From Paenibacillus nuruki (lineage in GTDB: Bacteria > Bacillota > Bacilli > Paenibacillales > Paenibacillaceae): a DNA stretch of 64,000 bases. The notes below the pieces were generated by a model that was not told where the DNA came from, ran no database searches, and saw only the letters and a list, made by a program, of their open reading frames with translations. Positions within the stretch are counted from its first letter, which is position 1; every line of letters begins with the position of its first letter. Below, one piece after another: positions 16,759 through 24,843 of the stretch. The stretch is taken from NCBI RefSeq assembly GCF_001721045.1, contig NZ_MDER01000032.1, positions 62,001 through 126,000 of the forward strand, in the 5' to 3' direction. Made by a program: the position numbers and the translations under genes.

Positions 16759-17751
16759 CTGTCAGCGATAACGTTAACTCAACTATCCAAAACATTTGAA
16801 TATTACAAAAAAGAACCTGGATTACGCAAATCATTTTCGAATTTATTTAAACGGGAAAAATTGCAGAAAGAAGCTGTAATTGATCTTAGCTTTGATATTG
16901 AAGAAGGTGAAATTGTTGGTTTTCTAGGACCTAATGGAGCAGGCAAAACGACCACACTCAAAATGTTATCCGGTATTTTGCATCCTAGTGATGGTCAAGC
17001 TTCTGTACTCGGGTATACGCCGTGGGAACGTAAAAAAGAATTTAAACGTCAGTTCTCGATTGTGATGGGTCAAAAAAATCAACTATGGTGGGACTTGCCT
17101 GCTAGTGATTCATTTGAACTCAACAAACTAATCTATGATCTGGACGATACTGAATATAAGCGTACATTAGACGAATTGGTTGAACTGCTTGGTGTCAGTG
17201 AGCAGCTACATGTGCAAGTACGCCGATTGTCTTTAGGTGAACGCATGAAAATGGAATTGATTGCTTCACTTCTTCATCGTCCGAAAGTGATATTGCTCGA
17301 TGAGCCGACGATTGGTTTGGATATTATTTCACAAAGTAAAATCAGACAATTTTTTAAAACATACAACAAAACGTACAATACAACGATCTTGCTGACCAGT
17401 CACTATATGCGCGATATTGAAGATTTGTGTTCTCGAACGATGATTATTAATCACGGGCAACTGGTCTATGATGGTGATCTCAAAAGTGTAAACGATGTGA
17501 TTGGTTCTTGGAAATTACTCAAAATCCAATTGTCAGCGCCGGTATCGGAACTGTCTTTGAATGGTTATGGTAAAATTCGTTCTCGTTCTGAATTGGAAGT
17601 CGTATTCGAACTTAGCAAGCAAGATGTACTACGTAAATCGAAAGAAATACTGGATCATTTACCTGTTATTGATTTTACAATTGAAGATATTCCTTTGGAA
17701 GAAGGGATTGCGATCCTGTACGAAAAAGGTGGGTTGCCCCATGCCCAATAA
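16759..17751 (+). CDS. ABC transporter ATP-binding protein (ABC-2 export system), probable CTG start
   Basis: About 330 residues. Walker A GPNGAGKTTT (near 57), signature LSLGERMKME (near 157) and Walker B VILLDEPTIG (near 177) are intact; TSHYMRDIEDL is the H-loop. The conserved first strand (TLTQLSKTFEYYKKEPG) lies upstream of any ATG, GTG or TTG in frame. The only start placed properly behind AAGGAGG (16743-16749) is CTG 16759, which yields the family-like MSAITLTQLSKTF. TTG 16861 would delete this strand. It pairs with the two permeases directly downstream and likely exports the product of the cluster or gives self-protection. Confidence 0.87.
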   Translation: MSAITLTQLSKTFEYYKKEPGLRKSFSNLFKREKLQKEAVIDLSFDIEEGEIVGFLGPNGAGKTTTLKMLSGILHPSDGQASVLGYTPWERKKEFKRQFSIVMGQKNQLWWDLPASDSFELNKLIYDLDDTEYKRTLDELVELLGVSEQLHVQVRRLSLGERMKMELIASLLHRPKVILLDEPTIGLDIISQSKIRQFFKTYNKTYNTTILLTSHYMRDIEDLCSRTMIINHGQLVYDGDLKSVNDVIGSWKLLKIQLSAPVSELSLNGYGKIRSRSELEVVFELSKQDVLRKSKEILDHLPVIDFTIEDIPLEEGIAILYEKGGLPHAQ

Positions 17752-18547
17752 AGTCTATCGCAAAATTTTACATATGGGGATTCAAAATGAAATGGAATAT
17801 CGAACCAATTATTGGATACAGCTAGTTAGCTTTTTTGTACCGATGATGACTCAATTTTTTCTCTGGTTAGCGATTTTTCGTTCATCCGGTCAGGGAACGA
17901 TTGTAGGTTATACATTTCAAGAAATGTTGATCTACATTATTATGGCAGCAGTCACTGGTAAGCTTGTTGCCGCGGGATTTGAATATGAAATTGCAGGCGA
18001 TATCAAAGAAGGCGGACTGGGTAAATTTCTAGTCCAACCGCTGAACTATTTTGCTTATCGTATCTTAAAATTTCTAGGTGCCAAAGCAGTCCAGTCGGTA
18101 TTGGTCATTATTTTTGCCGCTGTAGTCTTGATCTGGTTGCGGATCGGTCTACACGTTCCTGTAGGTTGGGATAGTGCATTACGTTATCTGATTGCTTTAC
18201 CGGGTGCATTGTTACTCAACTTTGTGATCTATTATGCATTAAGCGGAATAGCGTTCTGGTTAACCGAATCGACCGGATTATTTTATACCTTATCGCTCAT
18301 TATTTATATCGCGAGTGGTAGTGTTTTTCCGTTAACCATTTTTGGAGTGACGATTGCCAAGATATTAGGGATGTTACCTTTTTCGTATATTGTCTTTTTT
18401 CCAGTCAATATGATTACTGGTAAATTAACCACAACAGAAGCAATTACAGGTATAGGCATGCAGTGGTTATGGATCGCTGTTATTTTAGTGGTCGCTAGAT
18501 GGGTATGGAGTTCAGGGGTACGCCGTTATGTAGCGGTGGGAGGATAA
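17741..18547 (+). CDS. ABC-2 type permease 1
   Basis: 268 residues with about six transmembrane helices. ATG 17741 lies within the end of the ATPase gene (11-bp overlap) behind AAAGGTGGG; the frame is open further upstream but that part is a shadow of the ATPase gene. The beginning GIQNEMEYRTNYWIQL is shared with permease 2 (SQMEYRTNFITAF), typical of the paired ABC2_membrane_6/DUF990-like permeases. It should form a heterodimeric channel with permease 2, powered by the preceding ATPase. Confidence 0.85.
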   Translation: MPNKVYRKILHMGIQNEMEYRTNYWIQLVSFFVPMMTQFFLWLAIFRSSGQGTIVGYTFQEMLIYIIMAAVTGKLVAAGFEYEIAGDIKEGGLGKFLVQPLNYFAYRILKFLGAKAVQSVLVIIFAAVVLIWLRIGLHVPVGWDSALRYLIALPGALLLNFVIYYALSGIAFWLTESTGLFYTLSLIIYIASGSVFPLTIFGVTIAKILGMLPFSYIVFFPVNMITGKLTTTEAITGIGMQWLWIAVILVVARWVWSSGVRRYVAVGG

Positions 18548-18551
18548 TAAT

Positions 18552-19364
18552 ATGCAGATGATCTGGAAAGAAGCAAAGCGCTATTCTCGTATTTATGGAC
18601 GATTTATGAAATTCTCTGTGATGTCGCAAATGGAGTATCGAACCAATTTTATTACAGCTTTTCTGATTGAAACAGCGTATCTACTGATCAAACTATTATA
18701 TGCGATTCTGCCGTATCAGGTAGGAACCGATATTAATGGCTGGTCGCCGGATGCGATTTTGTTATATGTAGGCGTATTTACCATTATGAGCGGATTATAT
18801 AGTGGATTGTTTTTTACCAATTTTACTCAGTTACCAGATAAAGTACGTACCGGTTCGCTGGATGTGCTGATTACGAAGCCCATTTCTTTGCAATTCGCTG
18901 TCACGTTACGTCAATTTGAATTGGGTTATACGATCCCCAATGTACTCGGTGGCAGTGTAATGGTAGCGATTGGCTGGAGTCGAATGGGATTACCTGTAGA
19001 TTTTTATCATATTGGCGGTTTTATCTTTTTTATCGCGATTGGTGTCTTGGTTGCTTATTCTGTCTTTTTGTTACCACAATTGCTGGCGTTCTGGACGGTA
19101 CAGACTACAGGGGTAACCGATATGTCAAATAGTGTGTTTGAAACGAATTATGTTCCTATGGCAGTCTATGATCGGATTATTCAGCGCTTAGGTACATTTT
19201 TATTACCGGTGTTCGTTATTTGTAACTTTCCACCAATGTTTGTTATGGGTGGACTCAGTGCAGGCATGGTCTGGTGGGCAGTACTTGCACCGATCTGGTT
19301 GCTGATCATTATTCGTGTGATCTGGCGTTATGCATTACGTCATTATTCCAGTGCTAGTCAATAA
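18552..19364 (+). CDS. ABC-2 type permease 2
   Basis: 270 residues, about six transmembrane segments, starting 4 bp after permease 1 with GGGAGG upstream. The N-terminal MEYRTN motif and the following GxLDVLITKPISLQF are typical of this permease family. Acts as the second membrane subunit of the exporter. The substrate is presumably the product of the surrounding biosynthetic genes; inferred from position only. Confidence 0.85.
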   Translation: MQMIWKEAKRYSRIYGRFMKFSVMSQMEYRTNFITAFLIETAYLLIKLLYAILPYQVGTDINGWSPDAILLYVGVFTIMSGLYSGLFFTNFTQLPDKVRTGSLDVLITKPISLQFAVTLRQFELGYTIPNVLGGSVMVAIGWSRMGLPVDFYHIGGFIFFIAIGVLVAYSVFLLPQLLAFWTVQTTGVTDMSNSVFETNYVPMAVYDRIIQRLGTFLLPVFVICNFPPMFVMGGLSAGMVWWAVLAPIWLLIIIRVIWRYALRHYSSASQ

Positions 19365-19394
19365 ACATCCATTTTAAAAAGGAGGAATATACAT

Positions 19395-20825
19395 ATGAAT
19401 GAACGGATCAGCAGTCAGCCATTGCTGCACATGGGCGCTTTTGAAGCTGAATTATACTGGCGTGAAGATGATCTTGCTACACTACCTGCACTACCTGATA
19501 AAGAAGCTGAAAAGATTGTCACAGCTATGGATGAATTATTGTTTACTTTTTGTCAGCCGGGTGACCTGTTATTTACTCGTTATGCGATGGAACCTGCGCA
19601 ACGTCAATATGTTCATCAATTGGGATTTAGCGTATATGGCAATACGCAAGATCTAGAAATGGATGCTTCGAAAATCAAAGATCAGATTCTTGCGGGACAA
19701 GATCAGACGATGGCGGCGATCAATCGGTTGAGTACAGGCAAGCAAGCAGGAATGTCTGCACGCCCTGTATCTGTTTTCCAATGGATGGAACAACAAGATG
19801 AACAATTAGCCGAGCAATTTCCATTATCCACGATGAGTTTGTCTCCTTTTGCATGGATTCCTCATATTGAAGAGTTGAATCAACGCTTCGGTATTGGCTA
19901 TCATGCTCCTGAACTTGAAGTCGTCAAAAGGGTCAATACCAAACATTACTCTGCACAGATGAAGCAGACATTGAACTTGAGTGGTGTCGGTGTATTAGTA
20001 GAGAGCAGTGAGGAATTGGTTGAAAAAGGAAGCGAGTGGCTAAAAGAAGGTTCTTTTCTGATTAAAGATAATTATGGTGTGTCCGGTAAAGGGAATATGT
20101 TGATCGATTCTCCTGAACTGCTTGTTCGTATCGGTCACGGTCTACACAAACAAGAAGAAAAAGGGAAGAAAGTCCAATTTCTGATCGAAAAGTATTTGCA
20201 AAAAGAACGGGATTTTTCTTGCCAATTTCATATTGATCCACAAGGTCAGATTGAAATGCTGTCTGTTCAGTGGTTGGCAAACTCTCAATTTGCGTATCGT
20301 GAGTCATTATCTCCTGATCCAGCCTTTATGATGCGACTCGAACAAGAAGGTTATTTTGCATTAATGGAACAGATCGGTAAGCAATTATATCAGGATGGAT
20401 ACTTTGGACATGTCTGTATTGACTCTATGGTATTACAAGATGGAAGCCTTGAACCGATGGTCGAGATCAATGCTCGCAAATCGATGAGCCTGATCAAGCA
20501 CCAAATGGATCAATACCTGCGTACCTACGGACAGGTCGGCAATATGACCAACTATAACGTCTCACACACAGGCGAAGTCTCGCACGAACAACTACTTCAT
20601 TTGTTAGATCAAGCCAACTTGCTCTATTTACCGAATCGTCAACAAGGCATCATCCCATTAACATCATCAGCCTTACACATCAACCATCGTTTCCGTAACG
20701 ATAACAAAAAACACAAAGGTAGAATCTATCTCTCAGTCGTAGCCAGCCATGACCATATCAAACAACAATTACTAACCCAATTCGAACAACTTCTAGAAAC
20801 CAACCAATTCAGCATATTAAACTAA
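19395..20825 (+). CDS. ATP-grasp ligase 2
   Basis: 476 residues, a distant paralogue of ATP-grasp 1. The loop FLIKDNYGVSGKGN (about 222-235) and the metal site MVEINARKSM (about 355) are present. Having two ligases and two carrier proteins suggests either two loading events or one loading and one chain-capping step, as with the second glutamylation in butirosin. ATG follows AAGGAGG. The last ~300 bp of the gene are markedly richer in C and poorer in G than the rest of the cluster and run into the palindromic region downstream. Confidence 0.77.
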   Translation: MNERISSQPLLHMGAFEAELYWREDDLATLPALPDKEAEKIVTAMDELLFTFCQPGDLLFTRYAMEPAQRQYVHQLGFSVYGNTQDLEMDASKIKDQILAGQDQTMAAINRLSTGKQAGMSARPVSVFQWMEQQDEQLAEQFPLSTMSLSPFAWIPHIEELNQRFGIGYHAPELEVVKRVNTKHYSAQMKQTLNLSGVGVLVESSEELVEKGSEWLKEGSFLIKDNYGVSGKGNMLIDSPELLVRIGHGLHKQEEKGKKVQFLIEKYLQKERDFSCQFHIDPQGQIEMLSVQWLANSQFAYRESLSPDPAFMMRLEQEGYFALMEQIGKQLYQDGYFGHVCIDSMVLQDGSLEPMVEINARKSMSLIKHQMDQYLRTYGQVGNMTNYNVSHTGEVSHEQLLHLLDQANLLYLPNRQQGIIPLTSSALHINHRFRNDNKKHKGRIYLSVVASHDHIKQQLLTQFEQLLETNQFSILN

Positions 20826-21221
20826 TAAACCATATAATCATTGATCTATTTCATCTATAAACAAAGAATCTTCACCATCACATATTCGAATCAACACCAA
20901 ACATTATTCTTATTTCACTAATTTCTCTGCCTTACCCTGCTACCTCCACCACTGGGGAAGCAAGAATCATATGCTCTTATTTCTTAAAATAAAATACCAT
21001 ATTGTTCTCCCACCACCAGCGAAGGAAATCTATTATTCTGAAAGTCGCCTTTAAGACTAGGATATCGACCGCCCAGCGGTCCATTCAAGATATCCAAGTC
21101 TTACCAGCGACGCCAAGAATAATAGATGCCCGTAGCGATACATCCACCCAAGAACAATATATCCCACTCTAAAAGTATTATTCTTTTCTTCACCACCCTC
21201 AAATGAAAGGATTGGATCATC
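20826..21221 (+). other. 396-bp noncoding stretch inside the cluster
   Basis: No credible reading frame. The plus strand is rich in A and C and poor in G, unlike the flanking genes. Its core is the nested palindrome at 20999-21160. The motif ATTATTCTT occurs on both sides (20923-20931 and 21177-21185). Confidence 0.7.
20999..21160 (+). repeat. Long nested palindrome (structured RNA or MITE-like element)
   Basis: Complementary blocks from outside in: ATATTGTTCT 20999-21008 with 21151-21160; ATCTATTATTCT 21028-21039 with 21116-21127; GTCGC 21044-21048 with GCGAC 21107-21111; AAGACT 21053-21058 with AGTCTT 21097-21102; GGATATC 21060-21066 with GATATCC 21089-21095; and an apical hairpin GACCGC-CCA-GCGGTC 21067-21081. 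About 46 base pairs, interrupted by one large internal loop (21009-21027 against 21128-21150). No T-run follows, so it is not a simple terminator. Confidence 0.85.
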
Positions 21222-22361
21222 ATGACCGTAACGATATTATGCTCTGGGTTTGGACTTGGATTTTATACGCCGGGTTTACTTGTAGAAGCAAGCTTGAATC
21301 GTATGGGTATTCCAACCGAAGTGCTTGTGTTTGAAAATGTGATGCAATCAGATCAATTGCAAAAAGTAGATAAAAGTCGTCAAGCGTATCATGCTGACTT
21401 TTCGGTAGCATTGATGTCGCAACGGATTCCGCAAGATATTCGCAAAAGTATGGATGATGAGCAGATTGTAGCGTTGTTACAACAGTGGGAAGCCGAAGGA
21501 AGAAAACATTTTATTTGCTTATCCGGTCATTGGATATACATTCTAGATCGCTATCGGGAGCAGATCGGTGAAGCCAATCTCCATATAGACTTATTGTATC
21601 TGGATGTGATCGATTCTCCTTCTTGGAAAAGTGTACGTAAGCGCTTAGGTCAGCTACATGAGAGTTATCATGAAGTCTGGCTATTTGGTCATGACCAACA
21701 AGAAATGTATACGTATATTGATATTCCTTTATCTGATCCAGTGATTCCGTATAGTCAGCGACAACATCGACTGTTGGTGCATGGGGGTGGTTGGGGAATG
21801 GGCACCTATCGTGAACGGATCGCCGAGTTAGAACAAGTGGGTTATGGATTGGATATTATTTTGTACGATCAAGATGAACGGGGAAGTTCGGATCAAGGAC
21901 AACGGTATTATCGGATGAATCCAGAGTGGCGCACATGGCAACAAAATGAAGAGGGTAAGCATACTTTTCCACCACTTGGAGAAGTGCAAGTTGATCAAGC
22001 CGTACAGTATGAATCACGAGCAGAATATCACATATTATGTGAGATTGAACGCAATGTACAGGCGATTGTCAGTAAGCCGGGCGGAGGAACATTAGCCGAT
22101 TCATTTGCACTAAGTACGCCGATTATTTTTCTAGAACCTTTTGGAGAACATGAAGCTCGCAATGCCAGTCAGTGGGAAAAATATGGATTTGGATTATCGT
22201 ATGAACGCTGGATGAGTGAGTATGGTGGAGGCACAGATATTTTGGAACAGATGCATCAGCAATTGGTACAAGCTCGTCAGCAATTTCCAGCGTATGCCGA
22301 TGAGTACATTCAACGTCATATGCAACTGCTTCACCCGACGATGGCTAAAGGTACACCATGA
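21222..22361 (+). CDS. GT-B fold glycosyltransferase-like protein
   Basis: 379 residues. The N-terminus TVTILCSGFGLGFYTPGLLVEASL and the C-terminal AIVSKPGGGTLADSFALSTPIIFLEPFGEHE resemble the MurG/UDP-glycosyltransferase C-domain, where the GGG and the following Glu bind the nucleotide sugar. The N-terminal acceptor domain is not close to any family I can name. It starts at ATG 21222 behind AAAGGA and overlaps the next gene by 4 bp. It probably glycosylates the product or an intermediate; acceptor and sugar are unknown. Confidence 0.68.
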   Translation: MTVTILCSGFGLGFYTPGLLVEASLNRMGIPTEVLVFENVMQSDQLQKVDKSRQAYHADFSVALMSQRIPQDIRKSMDDEQIVALLQQWEAEGRKHFICLSGHWIYILDRYREQIGEANLHIDLLYLDVIDSPSWKSVRKRLGQLHESYHEVWLFGHDQQEMYTYIDIPLSDPVIPYSQRQHRLLVHGGGWGMGTYRERIAELEQVGYGLDIILYDQDERGSSDQGQRYYRMNPEWRTWQQNEEGKHTFPPLGEVQVDQAVQYESRAEYHILCEIERNVQAIVSKPGGGTLADSFALSTPIIFLEPFGEHEARNASQWEKYGFGLSYERWMSEYGGGTDILEQMHQQLVQARQQFPAYADEYIQRHMQLLHPTMAKGTP

Positions 22362-23455
22362 TGAAATCTTCCGAAATGAGTGTACGCCATTCTTCTACAC
22401 AGACGGACGAACATATTCTTTCAGCCCAAGTAGGGCATAATTCAGAAGCTACTGTCAAATTAGGGATTCTCGGGTGTTCGGGTATTGTGCCACGTGCTGT
22501 TCTTGATCCTGCACCCTATGTCGATGGACTGGACATTGTAGGTGTTGCTAATCGTACGTTGTCCAAAGCAGAATCGTTAGCAGAACATTATGGCATCGCT
22601 ACAATCTACGGGGATCTGGAAGAATTGTTAGCAGATCCTCAGTTAGATGCAGTGTATATCGGGCTAAGTAACGAACTGCATGCCACATGGATTCGCAAAG
22701 CATTGTCTGCGGGCAAGCATGTACTGGTTGAAAAACCGCTTTGTCTGCATCCGCAAGAACTGCCCATGATTGGAGCGGCGGCACAGCATCATGGATTACA
22801 GGTGATCGAAGGGGTAATGGTAGCTCATCATCCGTGGCAACATACGTTACGTGAATGCATTTCATCCGGTGAATATGGAGCCTTAGTCCGTACAGTCACT
22901 CAACTGACCATTCCAGCCAAAGAAGATCATCATGATAATTATCGTAGTCATCCAGAACAAGGTGGCGGCTGTTTTTGGGATCTGGGTTGTTATTGGCTTC
23001 AATTTTTACAACAGGTGATCGGAATACAACATAGTGAATTTGAAGGACGTTCTTCTTTTGATGGGCCTAACGGTTGTGATTGGACATTTGAAGCGCAAGC
23101 TCAGTTAGCCGATGGCGTGACAGCAGAAGCTCTTTTTTCTTTTGAAAAGCCGTATAGTAGCAGACATGTGATCTATCTGGAAAAAGCGAAGATTACGATC
23201 AACGATTTTTTTCGCTGTAATCTAGGGTTTTATAAGCTGAAGCTCAAAATAGCGCTGATAGAAAATGGACAAGAAACAGGAGAAGTTCGTTATCATACGT
23301 TTGAACCGATGAATTATTATGTCAATCAATTACGTTTTTTTCGGGATACGATCAATCATCATCAGCACCATCATTTGTTTGCTGAATCGGTAGAGCGTAT
23401 TCAATTGTTATCTCATATTCATGCTACGGCCAAAGCCAAAAGTGTTATATCTTGA
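22358..23455 (+). CDS. Gfo/Idh/MocA-family oxidoreductase
   Basis: 365 residues. After an unusual polar N-terminal extension (about 32 residues) the Rossmann fold starts at VKLGILGCSGIVPRAV, and the family EKP motif is present in HVLVEKPLCLHP. Members oxidise or reduce sugars, inositols or imines with NAD(P). ATG 22358 overlaps the glycosyltransferase stop (ATGATGA); ATG 22361 is equally possible. Coupling to the glycosyltransferase suggests that it modifies the same sugar-like moiety. Confidence 0.85.
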   Translation: MMKSSEMSVRHSSTQTDEHILSAQVGHNSEATVKLGILGCSGIVPRAVLDPAPYVDGLDIVGVANRTLSKAESLAEHYGIATIYGDLEELLADPQLDAVYIGLSNELHATWIRKALSAGKHVLVEKPLCLHPQELPMIGAAAQHHGLQVIEGVMVAHHPWQHTLRECISSGEYGALVRTVTQLTIPAKEDHHDNYRSHPEQGGGCFWDLGCYWLQFLQQVIGIQHSEFEGRSSFDGPNGCDWTFEAQAQLADGVTAEALFSFEKPYSSRHVIYLEKAKITINDFFRCNLGFYKLKLKIALIENGQETGEVRYHTFEPMNYYVNQLRFFRDTINHHQHHHLFAESVERIQLLSHIHATAKAKSVIS

Positions 23456-23467
23456 GTCATAAGTACA

Positions 23468-23494
23468 GATATTTTGCGTTGCAAAAATCTTTTT
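23468..23494 (+). terminator. Intra-cluster terminator
   Basis: GATATTTTGC (23468-23477) pairs with GCAAAAATC, followed by five T. The stem matches, in reverse orientation and with one difference in 22 bases, the palindrome inside the tandem repeat at 56048-56225. It lies 12 bp after the oxidoreductase stop and would end the first transcription unit. Confidence 0.75.
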
Positions 23495-23521
23495 CTCATG
23501 GAATGTTGTCGCATGTATAAT
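23493..23521 (+). promoter_or_regulatory. Candidate promoter for the decarboxylase/BtrH-2 unit
   Basis: TTCTCA (23493-23498) and a perfect TATAAT (23516-23521) are spaced by 17 bp, 27 bp upstream of the decarboxylase start and immediately after the terminator. It implies separate transcription of the last two biosynthetic genes. Confidence 0.5.
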
Positions 23522-23547
23522 GCCAAATGCTTAGGAGATGAACATGG

Positions 23548-24843
23548 ATGAGCCATTTATCAGAAAACAATCCTTTATATGAAGCTTTAGGACAGTATCC
23601 GACTCCTTTTTATTATTACAATGGAGATCAATTAGCTGAACATATTCAATCGTTTCAACAATTACTACACCCCAAAGTTCAATTACATTACGCCTTAAAA
23701 GCAAACAATAATATTACCATTGCTAACCTACTGCGTGAATGGGGTTGTCATATAGAGATTGCTTCATTAGGGGAGTTGCGTCTGGCTGAAGCAGCAGGGT
23801 ATTTGCCGGAAGAGATCATCTATACAGGTCCTGGTAAAAGTGAAAAAGAATTGCGGACAGCGATGGCTCATCAGATTCATTGTATTAATGTCGAATCGCT
23901 CGCTGAATTAGAAATGATCCATCAGATTGCGACTGAATATGAGTGTAAAGTGCGTGTCGGTATTCGGGTAAATCCGGATGGAGAAGGGATCAGTGGAGCT
24001 TCTATTCAGATGGCAGGAGTGGCTCGTCCATTCGGGATTGATGAGTCTCAATTAGCAGGTGTATTCGAGCGTGTAGTGGAGATGCCTTATATTCAAGTGA
24101 TCGGTATTCAAGTCTATGCAGGTACACAGATTATGGATGAAAAAGTGCTACTCAGTAATTTTAGATATACATTGTCTTTAGCCGCGCAAATTCAAGCCAG
24201 ATATCCGGTTCAACTGGAAATAGTCAATCTGGGTGGTGGGTTTGGAGTGCCTTACTTTTCCCATGAACATCCACTGGACATCGAATCGGTTATGCAACAA
24301 CTCACCGAATTAATTGATGAGTATGTTGTTCATCTGCCACACAGTACATTTATTGTAGAAAGTGGTCGCTATTTACTCGCAGCATCAGGGATCTATGTCT
24401 GTCAGGCACTATATACCAAAGTATCCAAAGGCGAGCATTTTGTTATTGTAGATGGAGGTATGCACCATCATGCAGGCGCTACCTTTAGAGGTAGAAGACC
24501 ACGTAACAATTATCCACTGGAAATTATTCCAAGGCATCATATAACCGATGGAGAACAGACGCAGATCACCAGTATTGTAGGGCCGTTATGTACACCGGAT
24601 GATTGTTTATTCAAAAATGTAGAATTACCTGTGATCCATGCGGGCGATTACATATGTATTCTACAATCCGGTGCGTATGGATTAACGTATAGTCCTACTC
24701 AGTTTTTGGGTCATGCTACACCTGCTGAAGTTCTTTCTTATAAAGGCAAATCGTATTTGATTCGAGAACAAGGTGATCCTGAAGATTTATTATTACGGCA
24801 ACAACATATAGTACCTACCACAGAATGGACGGCGGTTCTATGA
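23548..24843 (+). CDS. PLP-dependent fold-type III decarboxylase (BtrK-like)
   Basis: 431 residues in the diaminopimelate/ornithine decarboxylase family. Lys51 in YALKANNN forms the PLP Schiff base; NLGGGFGVPYF is the phosphate-binding glycine loop; VGPLCTPDDC (Cys348) and YGLTYSPTQF complete the dimer-shared active site. The close functional model is butirosin BtrK, which decarboxylates glutamate bound to a carrier protein. No lysine-biosynthesis gene is nearby, so a role in the cluster is more likely than LysA. ATG 23548 follows AGGAG. It overlaps the next gene by 4 bp. Confidence 0.85.
   Translation: MSHLSENNPLYEALGQYPTPFYYYNGDQLAEHIQSFQQLLHPKVQLHYALKANNNITIANLLREWGCHIEIASLGELRLAEAAGYLPEEIIYTGPGKSEKELRTAMAHQIHCINVESLAELEMIHQIATEYECKVRVGIRVNPDGEGISGASIQMAGVARPFGIDESQLAGVFERVVEMPYIQVIGIQVYAGTQIMDEKVLLSNFRYTLSLAAQIQARYPVQLEIVNLGGGFGVPYFSHEHPLDIESVMQQLTELIDEYVVHLPHSTFIVESGRYLLAASGIYVCQALYTKVSKGEHFVIVDGGMHHHAGATFRGRRPRNNYPLEIIPRHHITDGEQTQITSIVGPLCTPDDCLFKNVELPVIHAGDYICILQSGAYGLTYSPTQFLGHATPAEVLSYKGKSYLIREQGDPEDLLLRQQHIVPTTEWTAVL

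Noticed and set aside
20999-21160. T-box leader upstream of the glycosyltransferase gene
   Set aside because: The conserved T-box antiterminator sequence (AGGGTGGTACCGCG) is absent, and no terminator T-run follows.
23548-24843. Diaminopimelate decarboxylase LysA
   Set aside because: The fold is the same, but the gene is coupled to a BtrH-like gene in a carrier-protein cluster, so BtrK-like action is more likely; not proven.
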